Shown one piece after another: positions 34,253 to 44,700 of a stretch of 64,000 bases of DNA. The stretch comes from Favolaschia claudopus. Taxonomy: Eukaryota > Basidiomycota > Agaricomycetes > Agaricales > Mycenaceae. The translations under genes and the position numbers were made by a program. The notes under the pieces were generated by a model. It had not been told where the DNA came from. It worked only from the letters and a program-made list of their open reading frames with translations, and ran no database searches. Position 1 is the stretch's first letter. Each line of letters begins with the position of its first letter. The stretch spans positions 558,001 to 622,000 of the forward strand of contig JAWWNJ010000028.1 in assembly GCA_037176885.1 (NCBI GenBank), in the 5' to 3' direction.

Positions 34253-34270
34253 TGGAGCCCACCGCGAGGG
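34253..34270 (+). other. Putative primer-binding site
   Basis: Two bases after the LTR the sequence reads TGGAGCCCACCGCGAGG. The TGG would pair with the 3' CCA of a tRNA and the following bases with its acceptor stem; the exact tRNA cannot be named without the tRNA set of this organism. Confidence 0.6.
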
Positions 34271-34793
34271 GTGACAGATTATTTGTGTCAAGTCGAAAGA
34301 AATCACTTGTGGACGCTGCTCTAAACTAGCACGAACCATCCGCCGGTTGACTCGAGAATAGAATATACACCCGCCCGTTGAGCCATTAGCTCCAGGCCCG
34401 CTATGGAAGATTTTGCCATTTAGTTTCGGAAGAGACGTGGCTTCAGAAGGACGATCCGCTAGAGCACCACCACCAAAACCTCGGTCGACCAACACTAGCC
34501 TACGTGCCGCTGCCGCTGCTCTCGATCTCGAGACTGACGATCCTTCCCGCCCGCCTGTTGCTCTTGCCCGGGAACTCTATTCTCTGCGCGGACGAACCCA
34601 AGCTCACGCTTATCGTACCCGCCAAACCCAGTCGTTGAGCCCCTCTGCTCCGCTGGAACAACAAACCTCAACTCAACCGCCCGGCACAAGACCTGTTACG
34701 CCCGACGGTGCAGCTACCCAGTCGTCAACGACTCTTTCGTCTGTCTCTTCACCACTACTCAACACTTCACCAACCCCTTCAAACAATCCGATG

Positions 34794-37700
34794 GCTGACG
34801 ACGGCAACAACAACCCTGTCGTTCGAGGAAAGAAGCGCGCGCCGGAACCATGGGACAGGAACGCCCCGCTCTTCAAAGAGGAAGAGCCGGAGGAACTCGT
34901 TCGTTTCCTGGACCATGTGGAGCGTATGATGGAATTAGATGAGACGCCGGATGATAAGACACAAATAGAAGTAAGGGAAAGCCTTCCCAGGTGGTACCAG
35001 CCAGCGCTACCGTTGTCTTTCGGACTGGATCTAGCCAGGGCCTGGCTGGAGCAAAATTTGCCCCTTTATAGCACAGTGAATAAACAATTCATTTTCTGTT
35101 GCCCGAGCATCACGGGCAACAACCAAGATCACTTGGCCATGGTCGGCATCACCCCAATTTCTCAAAAACATTTATTCAAAAAAGCGACAAAAAAAATATA
35201 AAAAGGCTAAGATATATACGAATATCTAAATCAGGCGCTAAAATAGGGTGAGAAAAAGGAAAGGCTGTGCGTCCAGACAGGCGCCCACCCGCTACAAAAA
35301 CACCATAAAAGAACAAATAAAAAAATCCTTACCAAATGAAAAAGCGCGGGCGTGAAGAAAAGGGTCTAGCTCGATGAAACAGTGATACCAACGTATCCCC
35401 CCGCCATGACGTTTGAGGGCGAGGCGGGGCTGGGTGCAGATGCGGGCGGGGAACCGTGGGGGTTGTGGGGCGGGGCGTCGTCCGGCGAGGCGGCGAGAAT
35501 GTTGGCGTCGTGGGCGTCGGCGGCGATGTCGGCGATGCTGGCTGGCAGGCGTCGGAATCGATTGGAGACGGTCGATTTGCGGCGACACGGGGCGAAGCGG
35601 CGGGATGGCGGGGGGATGACGAGCATCGGGAGCGGCGGTGACGTCGCAAAACAGAGGCGAGTTCGGAGGCGGAGTCACGAGGTAGTCAGGTACAGCGGAA
35701 GTCTATGAGCGGGCGGATGGCATCAGTAGACGTGGTGGGTGGCGGTGGAGGCGGGTAGGGCAAAGCGTTGGCGGTCGTGGTGGAATTGAAAGAGATTGGC
35801 GTGGCGACGGATGGCGTCGTAAGGTTCGGGGAGTGGACGGTGCGGTGCGGTGCGGTGTGGGGTGGGTTGGACACAGCGTGGGCGGTGCTGGGGCCGATGA
35901 TGGTGGACTGGAAGGGATCCGGTCTTGAACGTCATGGGTCGTTGCAATGTGGTGGCAGCACGAAGCTTGCGAGGTGGGGATAAGTTTTGAGAAGCGGCAG
36001 TGCTGAGTCGTAGATGGCACGGATGGTGGTGGGGCGAACCAGGTCGGCGGGGGTGAACGGTAGCAGGAAGAACGGAGCCCAGTGTCGTTGCGACTCGAAA
36101 GAAAGATGATAAACGAGGAGACATACCATTCTAGTTCGACCCCAGGCTTCCATCCCGATCCTTTCAAATCTTCAGCCATTGAAAACCCCTCCCCCGCGTC
36201 AGCAAGTGAAGCTAAAATGAGATTTGGTGGGAGCGGTGAAGGCCAGCGTTGGTCGCAAGTGAGTTGGGGCTGTGGCGTCGACGTCAACGAAGTTGGGAGA
36301 AGCGAGAGAGAGTAGTGCTGGTGTTGACGTTGGCGTTGTGTCGACGATGGCGGGGACAGCGGAAGTGGCGAGGTAGCGGCGAGGCAATGGGTGGGAGAGA
36401 CGAAAAGATCGATGAGCTGGCACTGTGACGGTGTGACTCACGCCTTCGGCGTCGTTTCCGACTGGCTCGGGCGGTTCGGTGCGATCACCGATACTGAACG
36501 CCCGAGTCCAAATCTGGTAATTCCGTCTATATGCAAGCCGAATTTTCGAATTAGAGAGCGTTCTGCCTCAGGCTTGAGCTCTAACGCATTTCAAAACAGT
36601 TAATATTCATTCTTACACTATTTATGGCTAACTCTGGCACTCTGATTCAACAGGGTCCTACCAAATGACACAACCACGCATTTGGGATGAAACCCAAGCT
36701 TGAAGGGCAGTTAAGCGTCTAGGGAAAGGATGAATAAGGTAAGTTATATTGAGCCGCACACTCCAGGCCTCTGAAACGCACTACAATACTATAATTAAGG
36801 GATACAAGATATATGTTGGAATGTATGCTGTTTCGGGTTTTGTGAACCACAGACGGGATTTCAATACAAAGGGTTCAAGAGAGTAGAAACAGAGTCTCTA
36901 TAGCATACAAAACGTCCTGCGAGAACCTCGAACGGAAGTGAAGTACCTTGAAGTTCGTCAAAATCTTCATTTTTGCTGATTTCTGGGCTTCGAAAGAGCG
37001 GTAAGGCCGAAGGAACGCCACAAAATGAACAAGAAAACGTTAACGAATAGGATTTGACTAACAAAAGCCCTTTCTTCGATGTTTTGTTTCAAGAACTACG
37101 AACTCCTAGACATCGGAGTAGGTGCGTGTGTTAAACTTGACTTCTAATTGGTACAATTTCAACGACTTACTCTTAAGTATTGTCAACTGCTTGATTGGGT
37201 GAAATTTATGAAGGTAATCCATTTCTATATTGTCCCTGACTCTGAAACCCCCTTCCTAGATGCTTCAGGGCCTCACAATCAACAAAAACAGTAAAAAGAA
37301 AAGGCCCACATGGGGGAGTTCGTCATAAAAGTCTTGAAACAGCCGAAGTACAACAAGGTTCGAAACAATTTTGACGCATAACATTCAAATTGAATGTTAG
37401 ACATGCACCGATGCCTCAGACGCGTCCGTTGTCGAGAAACGCGTCGACGTTGTTGAAGGTCACGGCAGTCGGGCCGTCTGTCCAGCCAATGGGATGGCGC
37501 GCGGAACGCCAAGCCGGTCGCTTCCGTGGGCGCTTAACCAGCGCTTAAGGCTGAGTCCGAATGACCGTCTGCTAATGATTAATGATTATCAAAGGGATTC
37601 ATTGCGTGGCTAAAGTACACATGCTATACATTAAGTATGGGTAGAGTGAGACTGTGTAAGTAGTGAAGAAGAGGAAAGCTGTCGAGTGTAAGTCACCGAA

Positions 37701-40542
37701 TTCGGTCTGTGGAAAGGGGAGAAACAGGTCGACAAGGGCGAGTCGGATGGGTCTGAGATCGCAGGGTGTATTGAAGACGTTGAGTGGGACGTCAAGAGGG
37801 TGGGCGTCAGCGGCGTTGACGGCGGCGAGCGGTTGAGCAAGGGTCATCGACGTCATGTCGTGCTGGAAAATTTGGATGTGAAGAAGAGGACTCTTGAAAG
37901 TTGATCGGAGGGACAGCGGCTAAGAAGGTGATGATGATGAAGCTCAGAGCAATACGTTGACGGTGGGGGAAGAAGCGCCGACGGTGGAGCAAGATGAGCG
38001 GAGGGTGAGAGTTGACTGGTGAGCTGGACGCTGGCGACGGGATGATTGGCGTCGAAGGGGCAGGCTATGTGTGGGGCGGCAGCGGATGACTCCTGATCGG
38101 AATTGAAAAAGAGATTGAGATGTGCGTACTATTTCCCTTAGCCACACTTTCCCTCCCGCGAGCGACACGGTTAGCGGCGACGTACGCTCGGCCTCCCACA
38201 GCCTTCAGCAGAGGGCGCGCTCCACGGTTGTCGAGCGTGACAGCACCAGCATACCGGTGGGCGGGGTAATTCGGACGGGTAGCCGCGGCATCCCGGGTGA
38301 GAGTCTGGTAGATGGGAGAGGAGGTGAGTATGCCGGTTGAGCGTGGAAGCCAGAGATGATATTGACGTACCAGTCTCGTCGCCTGTCCCCGACATTTTTG
38401 TATACCCAGTCTGCATTGCCGAGGTAACGAGCGGCGGTCGTCGCGGGAAAGAAGAATACAGAGTTGCCGAGGGGATGGTCTTGTAGGGGAGTGGAGTAAG
38501 GTGGAAGCAGGCAAACAACGAAGTCCATCTTGGTGTCATGAGAGTGAGGGGGTCCGGCGACAAGAAGATGTCGGGCTAATGGGTTGGCGATACAGTCGCC
38601 GCTGATTGTACGACGTTGACGAATTTGATGGCTTGTTGGGAATGGTGGGCAGAGATGTCCATCAGGGCTGAAGCGGGGGCGGCCCAGGCAGACGGCGGCA
38701 GGCGCGCGCGAGGAAAGTGGGAAGGCGGGTGAGTGACGATCGATGAGGTGGCATGTCACGCCTTGTGACATGTGATGTACGCCTTCCCAAGGTTGCTGAC
38801 GGCGGCCAGAATTCTAAATGCTAGGCGCCGCCGCATCGAAGGCGGTGCACTGACGGGAAGACCCGAGGAGCGGGAGCGGAAAGGCACACCGATACGTGTC
38901 ACGTGATCACCGCCGATTTTTTGTAATTTGTAAAGAAGAAAAAAAATGGATATGTATATATATCTAATAATCATGTTTAGTAGATCTCGGCACTGTGCTG
39001 AGCCGCATCAATGCCAAAATGGGTCCCAAAAGAGCCCCAACATAAAGGGTTGACTTGTGGTGCTAGCCAACCCCTTCGTAGATCCAGTCCGAAAGACAAC
39101 GGTAGCGCTGGCTAGTACCAGTCCATTTAGTCTTTATATTACATCTAGAGCTCAAGAAGAACGAGTTCGTCTGCCGCTATACTGCTCAGGCAACCGCCGA
39201 GGAGTGGCGGCAATTCGCCTCGTATTCTAAGAAGTTCGACGACTTTAAGAAAGAAATCCTGGAAAATTACCCGTCCGTAGTCGACCAAAAGAAGGGCTCT
39301 GTGCAGAAATTGCACCGGCAGCTTCGTAAGTTCACGGAAGAGGGGATCGACCGGGACGATGAAGACGAACTCATGCGCCTAATGCGCGTCATGAACGTCG
39401 AGGCAAACAAGCTTCTCGATTCGAAATTAATTTCGCACCGGGAGGCTCTCCCGATGTTCTTCTCCAAATTGAGTCCCGAGTTCAAGGAACGGATTCTGGA
39501 GAACCTCGAGCGGAAACCTCCCGCTGCCGGGGATGATGCTGACGAGCCAGAGGTCCGCACATGGACGCTGGCCGAGGTCATGACAGAAGCCAAAAGGATC
39601 GCAAAACGCTCGACCGCTAACTCTGAGTTCTTCGGCGCCTCTGACCGGGGTTACTCGAGCAAGTCCAAGAACGCCAGCGGGTCTGGAAAGGCGTCGAGCG
39701 GGCGATCCATACTACCTCACCCAAACGTGACGGTAAAGAAAGAAGAAGAGGACCCTAACAAGTCCCTTCTTGAGACGATTAAGGTGTCGGTCGTCACTAT
39801 GATGGAGCGGCTGGATAACCAGACCTCCCAATTAAAAGAGATCGACGCCGCGACCAAGAAGAGGATGGCCGAGCTAGAGTCCTTCTATAAGTCCCTACCG
39901 GGCAGAGTCCCGGGCGCCGCTGACTCCCAGTCTTTCCCGCGAATGCCAACCGTGCAATTCAAAGGGAACCTGGCGGATCAGGGGTGTCTTTATTGCGACA
40001 AGTTTGGGCATTTTAGAGACAAGTGTCTCATCCGGCAGGCCCACATAGGGAGTGGAAAGATGAAGGTCGTAGGGTTCAGAGACTGTTTCCCCGATGGGAT
40101 ACCAATCCCGAAAGACGGGCACAAGTCCAAGAAGCAGCAGGTAGAGGAGTACCGCCCGGCCGCCCAACCCACGGCCGCTGCGCAAAACTACCAGTCTGTC
40201 TTCGCTCAGCTCTCCGTTCTTGACATGGACGAGCAGGAGCTGGAAGCTGCGCAAGCCGCGTTCAGCCAGAACGAGGAATTCTACTATGACCCGAGAGAAG
40301 AAGAATTGGTTTCTTTGCGAGCTGAGCAAGTAAACCTCCAGCGGCAAGTGACGCAACTCCAGTCGCATGGTTCAGGGGGTGTTCAACCACCCCTTGTGGC
40401 TCATCAAAGCCAATCTCCCCCGCCGCAATTCGACGCCAACGCTGTTGCGATTCTGCTGGCGGCTGTCTCAGCGAACTCTCGCTCTTCCAACGGGGCTGGT
40501 CCTTCCCGAACGGGGAACAGCGTCGAAGGTGAGCATTTTTAG
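34794..40542 (+). CDS. gag: Gag polyprotein (two exons around a nested element)
   Basis: Exon 1 34794-34970, beginning at the first in-frame ATG (MADDGNNN) although the frame is open from 34413. Exon 2 runs from 39151 to TAG at 40540-40542. The join GAA|CTC puts EEPEELVRFLDHVERMME and DDKTQIE in frame with LKKNEFVCRYTAQATAEEW, which is how Gag core helices of this family run. Exon 2 carries LPMFFSKLSPEFKERILENL and a zinc knuckle CLYCDKFGHFRDKC (C-x2-C-x4-H-x4-C) at 39985-40026. Gag would form the particle and bind RNA. Without splicing, a TAG follows in frame within the original intron. The C-terminus runs into a probable second intron (40529-40620) that would fuse it to protease. Confidence 0.8.
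34992..39120. mobile_element. 4.1-kb terminal-inverted-repeat element nested in the gag intron
   Basis: Positions 34992-35033 and the reverse complement of 39079-39120 match over 42 bp with one mismatch (core CCAGCGCTACCGTTGTCTTT). Because the outermost 8 bp (TGGTACCA against TAGTACCA) are nearly palindromic, they may be a target-site duplication rather than part of the repeat. Removing the element leaves a 59-nt intron, normal for this genome. The interior (about 35300-38970) is GC-rich with overlapping minus-strand frames; 38510-38340 reads FVVCLLPPYSTPL, then VFFFPATTAARYLGNADWVY. No transposase motif was recognised. Confidence 0.65.
38065..38520 (-). pseudogene. Coding-like minus-strand fragments inside the nested element
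   Basis: Frames at 38520-38345 (MDFVVCLLPPYSTPLQDHPL, ARYLGNADWVYKN) and 38285-38110 (TLTRDAAATRPNYPAHRY, KAVGGRAYVAANRVARGRES) have protein-like composition and lie around a GTACGT and a TACCAG, but the phases do not join. More scattered frames occur down to 35390. This could be a decayed multi-exon gene, captured host sequence or the remnant of a transposase; I cannot assign it. Confidence 0.3.
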
Positions 40543-40620
40543 AGAGTTCGAGGAAGGGGGCCAAGGGGAAACCCACTGCGGATAAGCCCCCGGAGAACCG
40601 ACAAGCACGCCCGCCCGCAG
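40529..40620 (+). other. Probable 92-nt intron joining gag to protease
   Basis: GTGAGC at 40529 and CCCGCAG at 40620 bound a segment that contains the gag stop codon. Splicing turns codon GAA plus G into an uninterrupted frame through GKKMEVVMPKL into the protease ORF. Retaining the intron would give Gag alone, splicing would give Gag-protease. Confidence 0.55.
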
Positions 40621-41792
40621 GAAAGAAAATGGAAGTTGTGATGCCGAAGTTGCCCTATAAACCGAGGACGATACGAAAGCCCGCTGTCGAAGCACAGCCG
40701 GCGATCGTGGAGACCAAGGAAAAGGAGCGGGAGGAGACAGAAGAACAAAATGGCACTCAGCCGCCGGAACTTCCGTATAGGAACGTTCCCCCGGTCAAGC
40801 CAGCCAAAAGGCCCAACGAACCTAGAGTTCGGCCGGCGGGAAATCCGCAGGCGGCGGCCAACGAAAAGAACTACGAGTTGAAGGCGCCAGTAGAGGACCA
40901 GGAAGATGAGGAGGTCGAATCCTTGATAAAGGAGATCTTTGGAAGCCTGGAAATAGCGCTCCCGCTGGGGAGGTTGTTCGCCCTCAGCCCGAAGTTGCTG
41001 CGTCAGGCTAAGGCGTTGCTCTCGAAGAAGAGAGTCTCGCCCGCTGTTCGAGTCACCCTCGAGCAATTGATTAGCCACGCAGAGAAAGAAGCCGACGAAG
41101 ATGATGAGTCCTCCGGCGTAGCCTTGGAGGACCTCCCTTACGAAGCATTAGTTCAGGTCTCAACTGTGGCCGATGGACTCATGCCAGCGGGAGCTCTCAT
41201 CACTGTCGACCCGGCAGTGCAATATTGGCAGTCGGTAGCCGATGGTGAGCCGGTGAGAGAAATCTTCGTCGCGATCTCCGAAGCTTCTGCTGGAGAATCA
41301 GCGGCCCTGAGAGTGGTCTTCCCGCTCATTCATGGAGCCGCCGAAGTCGAATGCATTCTGGATGGTGGATCACAGATAGTGTCCATGGCCCTGTCGGTAG
41401 CCACCGAGCTGGGAGTCAGTTGGGACCCGGATAACTGTATCCACATGATGAGCGCCAACGGGCAAACCGAAAAGTCAGTCGGGTTAGCGAGGAACGTCCC
41501 CTTCAGGTTCGGCGATATGACAGTGTACCTACAAGTGCATGTTATACGGAACCCGGCCTACAAAGTGCTGCTGGGGCGGCCCTTCGAAATTCTGACCGCC
41601 AGCGGTATCAAAAATACTTCTGACGGGAACCAGTTCCTGACTCTGACCGACCCCTCCACTTCGAAGCGGGTGGTCGTCCCTACCTTCCCCAGAGGTCAGC
41701 GGCGGCAGGTGCGGCGCGTACAAAACGATGCGCCACCGGCTGCGCAGGCGAGCGGCGAAGAGGAACAAAATTTTCAGAATTCGAGGAGTTGA
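40621..41792 (+). CDS. Retroviral-type aspartic protease ORF
   Basis: The frame begins at the 3' edge of the putative intron (or at ATG 40629) and ends with TGA at 41790-41792. The N-terminal part is charged and variable (EKEREETEEQNGTQPPE). The protease core lies at about 41320-41650: VECILDGGSQIVSMAL, PFRFGDMTVYLQVHV and YKVLLGRPFEI, matching the D-x-G, hydrophobic and LLGRPF blocks of Ty3-type proteases. The usual active-site triplet D-T/S-G is D-G-G here, an unusual form. The frame is followed by a -1 slip site leading to Pol. Confidence 0.75.
41768..41774 (+). promoter_or_regulatory. -1 ribosomal frameshift site A AAT TTT
   Basis: In the protease frame the codons CAA AAT TTT present the classic X XXY YYZ heptamer. 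A -1 slip continues as TCA GAA TTC GAG GAG TTG, which is exactly the Pol frame, while the 0 frame meets TGA 16 nt later. A downstream structure was not analysed. Confidence 0.7.
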
Positions 41793-44700
41793 TTAACCAT
41801 CAAGGAGAGTTAGCGGTTCAGATAGAACTGGACGAGAATAATGTTCCTAGAATTTGCGCTTTGATGAAATCTGGAGAAGAGGGGTTTTCGATGGCCGAGA
41901 CGAAAATGGCCTACCTAGCGGCTGCCATGCCAGAAGTTGATGACAAACCCGCTGCTCAGCTATTTCAGGAATATAATGAGCAGCTGACAGAAGGAAAGAA
42001 CGTCGGCGAATCCTATGTAGCCATCGTAGCTAATATAACGGATAAAGTCAGAGAGAAACTGAAGGACCCAGCCGCTGTGTTCATGACAGCCGGTGCCGAT
42101 GTTGAGTCGCTCAAACAGGAGCGGTCTCGGCATTCAGCAGGGGAGCGCTGTCAGTGCTGTGACTACGCCGACTGGGTGGTGCCCGGGTTCGAACACAACG
42201 AAACGAAAGTGGTGTTGATGGAGGAAATCGTTCCCGAGGATCACCCGCCTGAAGTCGAGGTGAAGGAGGTGTTCTCGAAGAAATATAAGCCGGTAGCGCT
42301 GAAAGTAAAGCCGGTCCTCGAGCCGCTCCCTCCCGAGTTCAGGATAGAAAGAAATATCATTGGGGATCCGCTGCAGAATCTCGTCCCGCTAGACCCTCAC
42401 CCGCCAGAGTTCGTTCCCGTAGGGAGGTACACAGCGGAAAGGAAAGCGGTAGTGGACGAACTGCATAATGATGGGTTCCTGAATGATGAAGAGATGAAGC
42501 TGGTTCATCACATGTTATCTATACACGAAAATACGGTAGCATGGGATGACAGTGAACGAGGAACTTTCAGGACGGATTTCTTCCCGCCAGTCAAGTTCCC
42601 GGTGAAGGCAGACCATAAGGTCTGGGTGGAAAGAAATATTCCCATCCCGCCGGGACAGCTGGAAGAAGTCTGCAAGGTGCTTAGGGCGAGTATCGACGCC
42701 AATATCTACGAACCGTCCAACGGCTCGTACCGCACCAAGTACTTTGGAGTTCTGAAGAGTGATAAGAAGTCAATTCGGTTAGTGCATTCGTTGGAGCCGC
42801 TGAACGCGGTAACCATTGCACACTCTGGGGTGCCTCCCGGCGCCGCGGATCTAGCCGAACATTTCGCAGGAAGGGCTTGTGGGTCCACGTTTGATCTTTA
42901 TTCTGGGTACAACCACCGGCTGATTGACCCGGAATCTCGAGATTACACGACCTTCCAAACTCCGTTTGGGGCGCTTCGATTGGTAAGATTGCCGCAGGGT
43001 TGGACCAACTCGGTGCCGATCTTCCACGAAGACGTAACCTACATCCTGCGAGATGAAATTCCTGCGGTCACCCGGCCGTATATAGATGACGTGCCTGTCG
43101 CCGGCGGCTTCACTCGATATGAGAAGCCTGACGGGATGTACGAGACCATCCCAGAGAACCCGCTGATAAGGGTCTTTGTGTGGTTACACTTGGTAGACTG
43201 CAACCGGGTACTTACCCGGCTAGCCTATTCTGGGGCGACTGTAAGCGGGAAGAAGTTGCAGATTTGCCGGGGAACCTTTAAGGTGGTCGGGCATGTCTGC
43301 TCATACGAGGGCATGCGCCCGGATGAAGATAGAATCGGCGTCATTGAGCGTTGGGGCCCGCTGAAGGATTTCCACGATGTGAAAGCCTTTCTGGGAACTG
43401 TGGGCGTTATGAGGATGTTCATCCAAGACTACACGGTCAAGGCTGAACCGATTCAGAAGCTCACCCGGAAAGAGGTCATATTCGAGTGGGGCCCGCCCCA
43501 AGACGCCTGCATGAAAGTTTTGAAGAAGGCTTTGCGAGAATGTCCCGCGCTTAGACCTATAAGATATGAATGGGACACCGAAGTGGTGCTGGCGGTTGAT
43601 ACGTCGTACCTTGGAGTTGGAGTGCATGTGTACCAGCGGGATCCTTTGGACCTAAATAAGCGGTACTATGCCCGCTTCAGCTCCATACCTTTGAATGAAC
43701 GAGAGTCGAGGTATTCTCAGCCCAAGCGGGAATTGTTTGGCTTGAAGAGGGCGCTAGACCACATGCAATATTGGCTGTTGGGCTGCCGCAAACTGGTCGT
43801 CGAGACCGACGCTCAGTACCTCAAGGGCATGTTGGATCACCCGGGAATGGGACCCAACGCTACGATCAACCGCTGGATCGAGGAGATCTTAATGTTTCAT
43901 TTCACTCTGAAGCATGTACCGGGCAAGACTTTCGGGCCAGATGGACTCTCCCGCCGGCGTATCCAGCCGGGGGATCCAGAGTATGATCATCCAGAAGACG
44001 AGTTCGATAATAACGAGCCGCCGGGTCTTCATCCTGAAAGTAGCGCTTGGCCGCCTCTCAAGAATTTCGAGGATTTCAAGCACGATATTGACACCCGAGG
44101 TGGATATATGGTAGCTGAATTGGCGGGAGATGAGGCTCGGTCAGCCGCTGACTTCGAAAACGACGCCGAACAGGCCTGGGCTTACACCCGCCTTAGTAGA
44201 GAATATGTTTTCGAAGTCTTCTCTCAGTCAAAGGGTGACGACAAGCCAGCAGGCGAGCCGCTGATCCCTGACCTCGAATTGAAATACGACCCGACGAAGC
44301 GGGAACCGTATCCTGAAGACCAACGATCTGTAGCGGCGGAGCTAGCGGACGAGCGGCTGCTCCTCATGAAGGAATGGCGACGAAACACCCTGGCTCGCCC
44401 GGATGGCATGAACGACAAGGAATACAAAGCTTTCCTACGATTCGCCACCGGCTTCTTCGAGGATGCAGATGGAAAACTCTATCATAAATCCACAACGGGG
44501 AGCGCACATCAGTTGGTGGTAGACAAAGAACACCGAATGTATATGATGCGAGCGGCTCATGATAGCCTAGCTCATCGCGGCGTCTTTGCTACCAAATCCT
44601 TGATAGAAATGCGTTTCTGGTGGCCTGAGATGGAGCGGGATGTCACCTGGTACATTAAGACTTGCGAATTGTGTCAATTGAGGCAAAGGACTTTATTAAA

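Noticed and set aside
35292..36300. Long proline-rich frames on the minus strand inside the nested element
   Set aside because: Three overlapping frames are all open because the DNA is GC-rich and low in complexity; no motif singles one out.
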